A DNA stretch of 64,000 bases from a virus, in IMG/VR virus record IMGVR_UViG_3300009376_001132, positions 1-64,000 of that record. The stretch is one strand, 5' to 3'. The first letter of the stretch is position 1. The number at the start of each line of letters is the position of its first letter. Positions 18,119 through 26,421 of the stretch are shown here, piece after piece. A model generated the notes under the pieces. It was not told where the DNA came from. It ran no database searches and worked only from the letters and a program-made list of their open reading frames with translations. The position numbers and the translations under genes were made by a program.

Positions 18119-18498
18119 TCTTTAAACTCAGCCGCTAAACAATCGATCTTATAATCTTTTCTTCCGCCTGCAAGTTCTTGAATTTTATTTTTCGCCGTGT
18201 TTCTGATTCCGTTTAGCCCATGTGTTAGTTCGAGATTGTTACCGTCCTTGATTCCCTTCCTATAATTTGATTCATTGTGCCAAATATGTAAATTCATTTG
18301 AGCAAGAACAACGATAGCACGAATAGTATCCGCATCAATAACATCAGCTTTATCTAAAATTAGCTGGATGTCGTGACAGATATCGGAAATTTCTTTTGCG
18401 TATTCTTCTTTATGATCGGTTATGAACACTTCTTTTAGTTGGGCAATGGATAGCCTATCGATCAATTCGGATAAGGTAGGCAAATATTTTCTAGTCAT
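18100..18498 (-). CDS. helical protein of unknown function in glycan cluster
   Basis: The product has 132 residues, is likely all-helical, and begins TRKYLPTLSELIDRLSIAQLKEVF. It also contains NLHIWHNESNYRKG and a C-terminal DWDISW. Small proteins of this appearance accompany LPS genes in marine phages, and the opening recalls DUF4254-like proteins, but I cannot confirm a family. It lies between the GT10 transferase and the RmlC-like gene with overlaps at both ends, so it is expressed with the cluster. Function unknown. Confidence 0.55.
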   Translation of the reverse strand: MTRKYLPTLSELIDRLSIAQLKEVFITDHKEEYAKEISDICHDIQLILDKADVIDADTIRAIVVLAQMNLHIWHNESNYRKGIKDGNNLELTHGLNGIRNTAKNKIQELAGGRKDYKIDCLAAEFKDWDISW

Positions 18499-19414
18499 CT
18501 AAAAGCTCCGGTATAGTTTTTATTAAATTCTCCGCAAACGTATCGTCCATAGACACATATTTTTTTGCAATTTCAAAATTTTCCTTGACGTATTTTAGTT
18601 TACTGTTATATAAATCTTCTGATAGGTTATCGAGTATTTCTACCAACTGTTGCCCTGTGTCAAATTGTAGAATTCCCTTCTCGTTAAAAAACTCTCCCAC
18701 ATTTGGGCAGCCCCAGAATATAGGAATAGTGCCGTGGCGAAAAACATCAACGAGTGTTTCTGTAAAATAGTTTTCCTCTTTTGAATTCATCACTGTGATA
18801 CTAAAGCGATAATCTTTTAGGGGCTCGGTCTTTCCTTCTCGAATAGCTCCGGCGGTCAGTCCTATGTTGCCTTTTCCAAAAGGCTTATATGCTCCTCCCC
18901 ACAGGTCAACATCGTATTTATCCTTTATAGCATTTGCTATTTTGTGTCGAAGGCGGTGGCCACGGGTCATTGTCTGTTTTGAGGCAATAAGTGATAACAT
19001 CTTGTTCTTCTTGTGTAGTCCCGCATCCTCGTCAGAAACACGAGAAGTTGCAATCAAATTCCTAACATATTTCGGGCTGCTTTCTAAAAGCTCCCTGTCA
19101 AAGGTAAAAACATGATCAAACTTGTGTTCCACAAATTTTATGTGGTCATATGCAAACGAGTGAACACCTCTGCATTCCACAATCCAGGCAACCCTGTATT
19201 TACTTTTTACATTATCAACCCAGGGGGACAATAAATCTTTGTCTGTAAATACAGTTACTCCATCAAATTCTGGGTGTCCGAGCCCTGTTCCTTGTTTAAG
19301 CCACTCAATCTTTGTTGGTTCAAATTCACTAGAGAAATTTTGACAGCCCCAATATTCATCGTAGTGGGGTGGTGCGAGGCTATCAAACAAATTTACTTTT
19401 ATCTTTTTAGTCAC
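18491..19414 (-). CDS. GT10-family (fucosyltransferase-like) glycosyltransferase
   Basis: This 307-residue protein carries the GT10 C-terminal signature: LKDYRFSITVMNSKEENYFTETLVDVFRHGTIPIFWG, followed by a glycine-containing GCPNVGEFFN segment, as in alpha-1,3-fucosyltransferases. A preceding KMLSLIASKQTMTRGHRLRH and DLWGGAYKPF region also fits GT10. These enzymes transfer L-fucose or related sugars from GDP donors, which fits with the GMD-like gene. It is presumably cytoplasmic or peripheral, since no membrane segment is seen. The acceptor is unknown. Confidence 0.82.
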   Translation of the reverse strand: MTKKIKVNLFDSLAPPHYDEYWGCQNFSSEFEPTKIEWLKQGTGLGHPEFDGVTVFTDKDLLSPWVDNVKSKYRVAWIVECRGVHSFAYDHIKFVEHKFDHVFTFDRELLESSPKYVRNLIATSRVSDEDAGLHKKNKMLSLIASKQTMTRGHRLRHKIANAIKDKYDVDLWGGAYKPFGKGNIGLTAGAIREGKTEPLKDYRFSITVMNSKEENYFTETLVDVFRHGTIPIFWGCPNVGEFFNEKGILQFDTGQQLVEILDNLSEDLYNSKLKYVKENFEIAKKYVSMDDTFAENLIKTIPELLDD

Positions 19415-19760
19415 CTTTCACCACCCTATAACTGTCGCTGTCAAAATGCTGTGTTGAAAACTCAAAAAGTTCTGAGTCTTCTAAGGCGATCATCTGATGT
19501 CTAAGCCCTCTATATACATGAAAATTGTCACCTGCATTAAGGATAAGCTCGTTCGCATCCTCCAAGCTGTCATCATCACCATATTTGATCAACATCTTAC
19601 CGGACTGAAGATAGAATACTTCGTCCTTTAGTTTGTGATAGTGCCAAGAACATCGCTTGTCTTTATTGAAGAATAGAAGTTTTCCGCAATACTCCTCTTT
19701 GTTGACGATCCATCTTTCCCAGCCCCAGCCTTTATCAACATGTGTCATCTCTAATGTCAT
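19407..19760 (-). CDS. cupin (mannose-6-phosphate isomerase C-terminal-like)
   Basis: A single-domain cupin of 117 residues. WGWERWIVNKEEYCGKLLFF opens the barrel, WHYHKLKDEVFYLQSGKMLI is cupin motif 1 (H-x-H-x-E type metal ligands), and GDNFHVYRGLRHQMIAL is motif 2. It resembles the cupin domain of mannose-6-phosphate isomerase/GDP-mannose pyrophosphorylase proteins. I start at the ATG at 19760, one base after the upstream stop, with an AGGGG ribosome site; earlier in-frame codons lie inside the SDR gene. It may be a sugar-phosphate isomerase or sugar-binding protein. Confidence 0.75.
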   Translation of the reverse strand: MTLEMTHVDKGWGWERWIVNKEEYCGKLLFFNKDKRCSWHYHKLKDEVFYLQSGKMLIKYGDDDSLEDANELILNAGDNFHVYRGLRHQMIALEDSELFEFSTQHFDSDSYRVVKGD

Positions 19761-19761
19761 T

Positions 19762-20511
19762 TTATAACCCCTTTGCGGTCCAGCCGCCGTCAACATAAAT
19801 GTCTTGTCCTGTAATATAAGAAGAGGCGTCAGATGCTAGGAATAATACAGTCCCTGCAATATCTGTTGGTGTCCCCCAGCGATTAAGAAAAGTTTTCTTT
19901 TTCCTCTCTTCGTGGATTGTATCATTTGACCAACTCTTCTTTGTCATTTCTGTTTTGATATAGCCAGGACCAACGTTGTTTACTCTAATATTTTTTCTCC
20001 CCAACTCAAGGGCTAAAGTTTTTGTTAAACCCTTTAAGCCATGTTTTGTGGTAACATAAGCTGGATTATTGGGAAAGGCTAGTTCGGCATTTAGGCTCGT
20101 TATATTTATAATAGAGCCCCCGAGCATATTTTTAGCCAAACTCCTTGAGAGTAAATATGGGGCTAGTAAATTAACCTTATATGTCATGTCCCAATCTTCG
20201 TTAGAGTAGTTAAAAAAATCATTAGTAAACGTAACTCCGGCACAATTGACCAAAATGTCTGCCCCACGAGGGTGCTTCAGACTAACTTGTTCGGCAAAAT
20301 TATTAATCTGATTTTCGTCTCGCAGGTCTATGGAAAAGTTCTCAATGTTACTATTTGGCCATTCGGCATTGCTTTCCAAATCTAGTGCGTAAACCTTGCT
20401 GGCTCCTGCTTCCGCAAGAGATAAGGTTATTGCTTGCCCAATACCTCCGTTGGCACCAGTAACAACAGCCACCTTACCAGATAAGGAGAATACGCTATCC
20501 AAATAACTCAA
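19762..20511 (-). CDS. classical short-chain dehydrogenase (FabG-like)
   Basis: The 249-residue classical SDR has VTGANGGIGQAI for cofactor binding, the NCAG motif (VNCAGVTF), IINITSLNAEL as the catalytic Ser strand and AYVTTKHGLKGL as the Tyr-Lys pair, ending with ITGQDIYVDGGW. The length and layout are standard for 3-oxoacyl-ACP reductase-like SDRs, many of which act on sugars or secondary metabolites. It belongs to a sub-operon with VOC, methyltransferase and aminotransferase genes, so I infer reduction of a keto group on the same metabolite. Confidence 0.85.
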   Translation of the reverse strand: MSYLDSVFSLSGKVAVVTGANGGIGQAITLSLAEAGASKVYALDLESNAEWPNSNIENFSIDLRDENQINNFAEQVSLKHPRGADILVNCAGVTFTNDFFNYSNEDWDMTYKVNLLAPYLLSRSLAKNMLGGSIINITSLNAELAFPNNPAYVTTKHGLKGLTKTLALELGRKNIRVNNVGPGYIKTEMTKKSWSNDTIHEERKKKTFLNRWGTPTDIAGTVLFLASDASSYITGQDIYVDGGWTAKGL

Positions 20512-20939
20512 CGCAGTTCCTCTACTAGTTCTATTAGACTGCCATCAGGATCTTTACAAAATGTAACTTTAGCAAACCCATCAGGAGATAACTGGGGTGG
20601 GCTGTTAAAATAAACTCCTGCCTCCACTAATCTTTCATAGGTTTCATCTAAATTTTTTACTGTCATCGCAAAATGAGAACATCCGATTCTGGTTATTGGT
20701 CGGCTCATATCAGGCTCTTCTGGGTGTGTTTCGTACCAGAGAAGTTCTACCATATCATCATTCTCTAGCGTCATTTTTATTGTGCGAACCCTGACGTTCT
20801 TGAGGGCAGAAAAATTATCAATATAATCTCCCGACTCCATCATATCCTTCTTGATTCTAAATCCCAAAAGGTTAGTGTAGAAATCTATTGACTTCTCTGC
20901 GTCACTAACAACAATACCAGTGTGTCGTATATTAAGCAT
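20508..20939 (-). CDS. VOC/glyoxalase-superfamily protein
   Basis: The 143-residue protein has two vicinal-oxygen-chelate halves: LNIRHTGIVVSDAEKSIDFY (first beta-alpha unit with the metal His) and IGCSHFAMTVKNLDETYERL (second), ending in FCKDPDGSLIELVEEL with the last Glu ligand. Such proteins include glyoxalase I, methylmalonyl-CoA epimerase and lyases. I chose the ATG at 20939. It sits between the methyltransferase and the SDR with 4-8 base overlaps. An epimerase or lyase acting on the metabolite made by the neighbouring aminotransferase/SDR genes is possible; the substrate is unknown. Confidence 0.78.
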   Translation of the reverse strand: MLNIRHTGIVVSDAEKSIDFYTNLLGFRIKKDMMESGDYIDNFSALKNVRVRTIKMTLENDDMVELLWYETHPEEPDMSRPITRIGCSHFAMTVKNLDETYERLVEAGVYFNSPPQLSPDGFAKVTFCKDPDGSLIELVEELR

Positions 20940-21723
20940 TCTTTTCACCAATCACAATAAATTCATCTTCTAATAAGTCGTCATCCTTATTCCAGCTTTC
21001 AAATATTTGGATATTATCAAATCCAGCTAAGAACAGTAAATGAAGTATATCAGAGCGTTGATAATTTTTTAATACCACATTACTTTTTGATGTCTCTGAG
21101 AGGTTTCTCTTTATGAATGTTTTATTCAAGGTTAGGTGATTATTCTTTAGGTTACAGTCCCAAAGAAGATATTGCCAAGGATCTGGTTCTTTAAATTCTT
21201 GCCATGTTTTTATTTTTCCGTCTTCCATTTTATTAACAAGTCTTTCGTGACAGTCAAGCTCTAATACTACTTTGCCACCGTTTTTTAAGCGACCATAAAT
21301 CGACTTTAGAATTTTTAAATCGCCCTCTGATTCAATTGGTTCCAAAAACTGAAAGGCTAGATCTACACAATAAACGAGATCAAAAGTTGGTAATCTGTCA
21401 AACCTTGTTTTTAAAATGTCCTCTTTGATGTTATGAACATTTTCAATCCCCAAATCCCGTTTCCACTCATCGGCGAACCTATTTCTGCTTTTACTCACCT
21501 CAAATCCATACCCTTCATCTAGCATGTTTTCTATTTCTAGGGCGTATAAGAATTTTGAGTTTCCGGACCCTATCTCAAGCACTCTTAACTTTTTGTCAAA
21601 GTTGTTTTTTATGAAAGAGATATTCTTCCGAACTCCCTTCAATTTTGAGGCTCGATAAACAGAGATGTTCTCTTTAGAATCAAAAACCTCATGGTCGTCA
21701 TAAGCCAAAAGATTCGGGTGCAT
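20932..21723 (-). CDS. class I SAM-dependent methyltransferase
   Basis: This 263-residue protein has the SAM-binding motif I LRVLEIGSGNSKFLYALE, followed by FDLVYCVDLAFQFLEP (motif IV region) and LKNGGKVVLELDCHERL (motif VI). The start at 21723 overlaps the upstream stop as TAATG; an upstream ATG at 21744 lies within the aminotransferase gene. It probably methylates an O or N position on a sugar or on the modified nonulosonate made by the flanking genes. No membrane segment is seen. Confidence 0.8.
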   Translation of the reverse strand: MHPNLLAYDDHEVFDSKENISVYRASKLKGVRKNISFIKNNFDKKLRVLEIGSGNSKFLYALEIENMLDEGYGFEVSKSRNRFADEWKRDLGIENVHNIKEDILKTRFDRLPTFDLVYCVDLAFQFLEPIESEGDLKILKSIYGRLKNGGKVVLELDCHERLVNKMEDGKIKTWQEFKEPDPWQYLLWDCNLKNNHLTLNKTFIKRNLSETSKSNVVLKNYQRSDILHLLFLAGFDNIQIFESWNKDDDLLEDEFIVIGEKNA

Positions 21724-22982
21724 TACTGGTTCCTTTGGATGCACTCTTCTATAACATCAAAAGCTTCATGAATAGCATCTACTGGTATCGTTAGTGGTGG
21801 ACCAAGCTTAATTGATTCTCTAAATGTGCAAACAGGAAGCACTCCATGCTCAATACAGTCAAACACTATTTTGTTTGTTCTTTCTGTTGTGTCAAATACA
21901 ATACCTGCGACGATGCCCCTGGCGTTGATAGCCTCCACGCATTGATATTTTAACAGGTCTTGACTTCTTCTCTCAAATGCGTTAACTCTTTCTTTTAATT
22001 CCCTTTGAAACTCTTCGTCGGTTAATATATCAAGGTTTGCCAAGCAAGCAGCAGACCCTAGCGCATTACCAGCATGAGTTCCGCTCAAGTTTGCGTTTAA
22101 ATCAACATCAATAATCTCCTCTGTACCAAGGACAGCAGCCATCGGCAAAGAGGATGAAATACCCTTCCCTAAACATATCAGATCAGGCTTGATGTTTTCT
22201 CCATAAGTCATATAGCCGTACATTTTACCCATGCGGTAAAACCCTGCCTGAACTTCATCAAAACAAATAAGGGCTCCGTTATCTCTGGCAAATTTATAGA
22301 GCGCCTGGATATATTGAGGAGGGTACATCCACGCTGCCCACCCTTGGTATGTTTCAATCATAAATGCAGCAATATTAGCGGGATCTCCCAATATTGTGGG
22401 ATCAAACTCGGCACCCTGGTCTGTCGGGAAATCTATAAATATAACATCGTCATCAACTACCGAAGACCAATCTGCTGCCCCCTTTGATCCGCACACTAAA
22501 GCAGACCCAAGAACCCGCCCGTGGTAACTTCCATTGAAAGTAACAATATATTTCTTGTTGTTTTTCTTTGCCCATAACTTGATCAGTTTATAGGCTACGT
22601 CCGTGGCTTCTGAGCCTGTATTCATCAGGATGGTTTTATCAAAATGATCTGGGGAGCTATCCAAAAGCTTTTCGACAAACTGCTGTCTTATCTCCGTTAT
22701 ATATTGATAAGCGAAAATAAGGTTTTTATCCAGTTGGTTCTGAATAGCTTCTTTAATCTTTGGGTTGGAGTGTCCTGCGTTTGCCGCAAAGATGCCGGCA
22801 GTCATATCAATCCATTTATTACCCTGCTTGTCGAAAACGTTATAGTCGATAGCACTATCCCAAACGACAGGGACTTGGTGTCCGTTGGCTTTTGTTTCTA
22901 ACTCGTGGCGGCGGTCATTGAGTTCTGTTTCTTCTAGCTTATATCCAGCATTAATTTTTCTATGTTTTGTCTCAATGCTCAT
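21723..22982 (-). CDS. class III (omega) PLP aminotransferase
   Basis: The 419-residue protein fits the glutamate-1-semialdehyde/4-aminobutyrate aminotransferase family. NTGSEATDVAYKLIKLW and GSYHGRVLGSA bind the PLP phosphate, ICFDEVQAGFYRMG has the Asp contacting the pyridine nitrogen, and LICLGKGISSSLPMAAVLG holds the Schiff-base Lys. In surface-sugar clusters, such enzymes act as aminotransferases or aminomutases on keto-sugars or side chains. It lies directly after the NeuA-like gene with an 11-base overlap, so its product may be a precursor or modification of the CMP-activated sugar. Confidence 0.83.
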   Translation of the reverse strand: MSIETKHRKINAGYKLEETELNDRRHELETKANGHQVPVVWDSAIDYNVFDKQGNKWIDMTAGIFAANAGHSNPKIKEAIQNQLDKNLIFAYQYITEIRQQFVEKLLDSSPDHFDKTILMNTGSEATDVAYKLIKLWAKKNNKKYIVTFNGSYHGRVLGSALVCGSKGAADWSSVVDDDVIFIDFPTDQGAEFDPTILGDPANIAAFMIETYQGWAAWMYPPQYIQALYKFARDNGALICFDEVQAGFYRMGKMYGYMTYGENIKPDLICLGKGISSSLPMAAVLGTEEIIDVDLNANLSGTHAGNALGSAACLANLDILTDEEFQRELKERVNAFERRSQDLLKYQCVEAINARGIVAGIVFDTTERTNKIVFDCIEHGVLPVCTFRESIKLGPPLTIPVDAIHEAFDVIEECIQRNQ

Positions 22983-23697
22983 TTTTTAATTCACCCAATA
23001 AAACATGACCCTTTGAATTAAGTTGACTCTCAAGAAGTTCGAATTGAAATGGTGTATCAACCTCTATGACAAACTCCGTCACAATGGGCAAAATGTTATC
23101 TCCGAACGTATCGCCAACATCAAGAGTGGCTCTTTTAACAATATCCAAATACCCATTTGGTTGATATGCTTTCGGAAATATTTGTCTCGGTAAGTTTGTG
23201 TAGTTTTTTATCCCATCGAAATCATCAAAAAAACCACGGCAATAACCATTTTTGTCTATTTGGAACATCTTGTGCGGCGATTCTGGCAATTCATGCATGG
23301 ACCGAACCCCCGTTGAGCACAATATTTTTGTATGAAAATATTCTCTAATATTCTCATCAATAAATTTTGGATCTCTCAAGGGCGTTGTTGGTCTAATGTA
23401 TGCAACATCTGCATCGCCAGTTACATCAAAATAGTGTTTAATGACTTCCATGTCCCTCGACTTGTCGGTTGCCAATTCAGCGGGTCGCATAAATGGCACT
23501 TCTGCTCCGTATTTCAGCGCCACCTCGGCTATTTCTTCATCATCGGTAGATACTATAATTCTACCAATCATATCCGACATTTTACAAGCGATTATAGAAT
23601 AGGCTATTAGAGGATGCCCATGTAATAGCTTTATATTCTTTTTGTGTATTCCCTTGCTTCCACCTCTTGCAGGAATGAGGGCAGAAATTTGTCTCAC
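22972..23697 (-). CDS. neuA: CMP-sialic acid synthetase family (NeuA-like)
   Basis: The 241-residue cytidylyltransferase begins ISALIPARGGSKGIHKKNIK, the CTP-binding signature of CMP-nonulosonate synthetases. IVSTDDEEIAEVALKYGAEVPFMRPAELA and YIRPTTPLRDP are also characteristic. It has a GTG start that overlaps the NeuB stop as GTGA. It should activate a nonulosonic acid made by the adjacent NeuB to the CMP-sugar. Whether the acid is sialic, legionaminic or pseudaminic cannot be said. No NeuC or other precursor pathway is evident in the window. Confidence 0.85.
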   Translation of the reverse strand: MRQISALIPARGGSKGIHKKNIKLLHGHPLIAYSIIACKMSDMIGRIIVSTDDEEIAEVALKYGAEVPFMRPAELATDKSRDMEVIKHYFDVTGDADVAYIRPTTPLRDPKFIDENIREYFHTKILCSTGVRSMHELPESPHKMFQIDKNGYCRGFFDDFDGIKNYTNLPRQIFPKAYQPNGYLDIVKRATLDVGDTFGDNILPIVTEFVIEVDTPFQFELLESQLNSKGHVLLGELKNEH

Positions 23698-24530
23698 AGG
23701 GTGTCAAACTTTCTGAGTTTTTCGGCAATGTCCACCTCTGTCCTCATCACTCTTTTTTCCGGTGAGCCCATAGATTTTGTAATATCTCTGACATACTCCA
23801 TCAATTTATTCAGTCCTCCAATTTCCAGAGAAGCTGACTGATCCGATCCATACATTGCTCTATCAAGTGTGATGTGGCGCTCAAGAGATGAGGCACCCAT
23901 AGCAACTGCCGCACAACTAACGATAACACCACTCTCATGACCACTATATCCAACGTTACAATTATAGCGTTCCTGAAGAGTGTGCATAACCTTTAAATTT
24001 GCATCTTCGACCGGCATTGGGTAGGTACTATTGCAGTGCATGAGTTCATACGAACAATCAGCGTCCTCAAAGATCTGTACAGCCTTATCAATCTGTTCCA
24101 GGGTGCTCATTCCAGTCGAAATGAACGTATGTTTCTTCTCCGAAGCAATCGTTTTTAACAATTCTCTATGTGTCAACATTGCTGACGCCACTTTATTATA
24201 TTTGCAATCAAACTGACGTAGAAACTTCTGACTTTCTACATCCCATGCAGATGCAAGCCACTCGATGCCCGCATTTTTACAATATTGATCGATCTCTTGG
24301 TAATCTTCCTTGGTAAACTCCAGTCCATATTTTTGTTGACGGTTTGTAGTTCCCCACGGACTCTCCCTCGGCTTGTCTAACTCCTCCTTGGTGTATACAA
24401 CATCCACCGTTCTCTTTTGAAACTTAACAGCATCACAGCCAGCCTCGACGGCGGCATCAATTAGCTGCTTCGCAATATCAAGACTCCCGTTGTGGTTAAT
24501 TCCAACCTCAGCAATCACAAAAACACTCAT
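23694..24530 (-). CDS. neuB: nonulosonic acid synthase (NeuB-like, without SAF domain)
   Basis: The 278-residue TIM-barrel protein begins VFVIAEVGINHNGSLDIAKQLIDAA and contains DAVKFQKRTVD, STGMSTLEQI, LMHCNSTYPMP and NVGYSGHESG, which are the NeuB/PseI/LegI motifs for condensing phosphoenolpyruvate with an N-acyl hexosamine. Typical NeuB proteins are ~345 residues with a C-terminal antifreeze-like SAF domain. That domain is missing here, as in some nonulosonate synthase relatives. The ATG overlaps the upstream stop as ATGA. Together with NeuA-like and a GT42-like neighbour it outlines synthesis, activation and transfer of a sialic-acid-like sugar. Confidence 0.85.
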   Translation of the reverse strand: MSVFVIAEVGINHNGSLDIAKQLIDAAVEAGCDAVKFQKRTVDVVYTKEELDKPRESPWGTTNRQQKYGLEFTKEDYQEIDQYCKNAGIEWLASAWDVESQKFLRQFDCKYNKVASAMLTHRELLKTIASEKKHTFISTGMSTLEQIDKAVQIFEDADCSYELMHCNSTYPMPVEDANLKVMHTLQERYNCNVGYSGHESGVIVSCAAVAMGASSLERHITLDRAMYGSDQSASLEIGGLNKLMEYVRDITKSMGSPEKRVMRTEVDIAEKLRKFDTL

Positions 24531-25465
24531 AGACCTAAGTCTCCTTTCTTAAACACATCATACCATGCGTTTTTATTAAGGTTAATAATTTCTATACCAT
24601 TTAAATCTGCACTCTCACGCAAAATCCTCATATCATCTGTTAGAAATTCTTGGAAGACGTGACGCCAGTGTCCAACGTTACCTGGGTTAGGAACATAATA
24701 GGGCTTGTCGGCACCTTCAGCATACCCAAGCGTATAGTCTAAATCAAGTCCGGTAACATATATTGGATTACACCCCATCATAACAGCAAACATAACACAA
24801 AACAATCCTACCGTCTGTCCAACGCCCATATGTTGGGGGTGTCCAGTTATCTCTTGTAATTTTTCTTGTATAGTTGTTTCCTGCATCAAATGACAACACT
24901 TTCCAAAGCGTGACCAGCCGCCCGCAACGACCCCATGTACCTGAGCACAGTGTGGGTTTACACTTCTTGTATCTGGGAGTTGCCACATTTGGGCATTATT
25001 CCCGTACATTCTAAAATCTAGATTCCTGTTTTCATCGTGATATTTTTTAAAGTTTTTCAAAATGTCCAGACACTTATGTCCTTTAAAGTGTCTATTATCG
25101 AACGGAAGATAATCACACTTTAAGTTCTTATCTACAAAATCTGGATCTGTCAAATCGGCTGTTCTGTTATATAATAGAGGTACCCCCTGAGTATTAAAAA
25201 CATCTGGTGGGTATCCTCTCATTTTCCAAATGTTCTCGTTTAATACTGAGTCCCTAATATTAAGCTCGGCATTGGAAATTACCCAATAATCTGGCTTTTC
25301 TTTAAAGAAATCAAACCACTCATTTACAGAAATTCTTATTATTTTATCCTGTTTTTGGAGGTTTTGAATTTCATCTATGTGTGGTGATAAACTGGGTCCA
25401 TGGAGAGCAACCACACACGGCTTTCCTTTGTGTTTATTAATAATATCTTTGTAATCTAATCTCAT
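24527..25465 (-). CDS. putative GT42/DUF115-like sialyltransferase or related protein
   Basis: This 312-residue protein starts with a strand ending in the VVALHGPSLSPHIDEI motif, reminiscent of the GNGPSL motif that binds CMP in GT42 sialyltransferases (Cst-II type) and in DUF115/MAF-like proteins. Near the C-terminus, VGLFCVMFAVMMGCNPIYVTGLDLDY matches the later conserved strand (gYkeIyLsGiD) of that fold. Its gene overlaps NeuB-like by four bases, so a nonulosonate transferase is a reasonable inference. Similarity is at motif level only, and the function is moderately supported. Confidence 0.55.
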   Translation of the reverse strand: MRLDYKDIINKHKGKPCVVALHGPSLSPHIDEIQNLQKQDKIIRISVNEWFDFFKEKPDYWVISNAELNIRDSVLNENIWKMRGYPPDVFNTQGVPLLYNRTADLTDPDFVDKNLKCDYLPFDNRHFKGHKCLDILKNFKKYHDENRNLDFRMYGNNAQMWQLPDTRSVNPHCAQVHGVVAGGWSRFGKCCHLMQETTIQEKLQEITGHPQHMGVGQTVGLFCVMFAVMMGCNPIYVTGLDLDYTLGYAEGADKPYYVPNPGNVGHWRHVFQEFLTDDMRILRESADLNGIEIINLNKNAWYDVFKKGDLGL

Positions 25466-25469
25466 TTTC

Positions 25470-26420
25470 TTACCATATAAAATTTTTCTTATAAAAAGAA
25501 ACTATTTCGTCTATTTCTTCATCAAATATCTTCTTAGGTGTCCAACCAAGAGATCTTATTTTGTTGTCATCTAAACAATATCTCATATCCTGACCTTCTC
25601 TCTCATATGAATAATCAACATACTTTTCCCAGTCGTCATCTGTTCCATAGAATGACTTGATAATCTTTCGGACAGTTTCTGCGTTTGTTTGCTCAAAATC
25701 GCCGGCAATGTTGAAAATATCATTTGTTACCCCAGAATCAATAAGAGTCATGATTGCTTCAGCCGTGTCATCTGCGTGAAGCCAGTTCCTTACAGGTGTT
25801 CCGTTGTTGTGGAGCCAAATCTTCCTGTCACGCAACAGATTCTTCACACTGAGAGGTATAAGCTTTTCTGGATATTGTCTCATACCGTAATTGTTTGTTG
25901 GTCTGGCTATCAAATATTTAATACCATAAGTTCTTGCCCAGGCAAAGACCAGCATATCTGCTGCTGCTTTGGCTGCCGAATATGGATTGCTTGGGTGTAA
26001 CAAGTCTGTCTCTTTGTGAGACCCTTCTTCTATATCTCCGTAAACCTCGTCAGTACTTACATGTAAAAAGATTGGTCTCTCTCCACAGTTTATTGGTTTA
26101 AACCTAACTAAGTCTAAAAGGTTTTTTGTACCCACGATGTTAGTGTTTATAAATTCATCGCTGTTTATAATACTGTTACCAACATGTGATTCTGCTGCAA
26201 AGTTGACAACATAATCGCAATCGTATAAAACATCCAGATCTTTAATATCTTCCTGTTTAAACCTAAAGTTTTCATAAGTCTGGAACTCTTTTAGAATTTT
26301 TGTATTTGCGGCGTAAGTAACTTTATCTACACCATAAACCATCCATCCTCTTTCTAGGCACTTTTTCGTAAAATACGATGGAATAAAACCAAGACAACCA
26401 GTAATATATACTATTTTCAT
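25470..26420 (-). CDS. nucleotide-sugar 4,6-dehydratase (RmlB-like)
   Basis: A 316-residue extended SDR with ITGCLGFIPSYF (nucleotide site; a Pro replaces the usual Gly), VNFAAESHVGNSI, LHVSTDEVYGDIEE (Thr-Asp-Glu catalytic motif) and NPYSAAKAAADMLV (Tyr-Lys), plus RPTNNYGMRQYPEKLIPL and VRNWLHADD, all classical RmlB signatures. It forms the 4-keto-6-deoxy sugar nucleotide used by the adjacent RfbH-like dehydratase. The ATG at 26420 lies one base after the upstream stop; the upstream in-frame codons are inside the RfbH-like gene. Confidence 0.86.
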   Translation of the reverse strand: MKIVYITGCLGFIPSYFTKKCLERGWMVYGVDKVTYAANTKILKEFQTYENFRFKQEDIKDLDVLYDCDYVVNFAAESHVGNSIINSDEFINTNIVGTKNLLDLVRFKPINCGERPIFLHVSTDEVYGDIEEGSHKETDLLHPSNPYSAAKAAADMLVFAWARTYGIKYLIARPTNNYGMRQYPEKLIPLSVKNLLRDRKIWLHNNGTPVRNWLHADDTAEAIMTLIDSGVTNDIFNIAGDFEQTNAETVRKIIKSFYGTDDDWEKYVDYSYEREGQDMRYCLDDNKIRSLGWTPKKIFDEEIDEIVSFYKKNFIW

Positions 26421-26421
26421 A

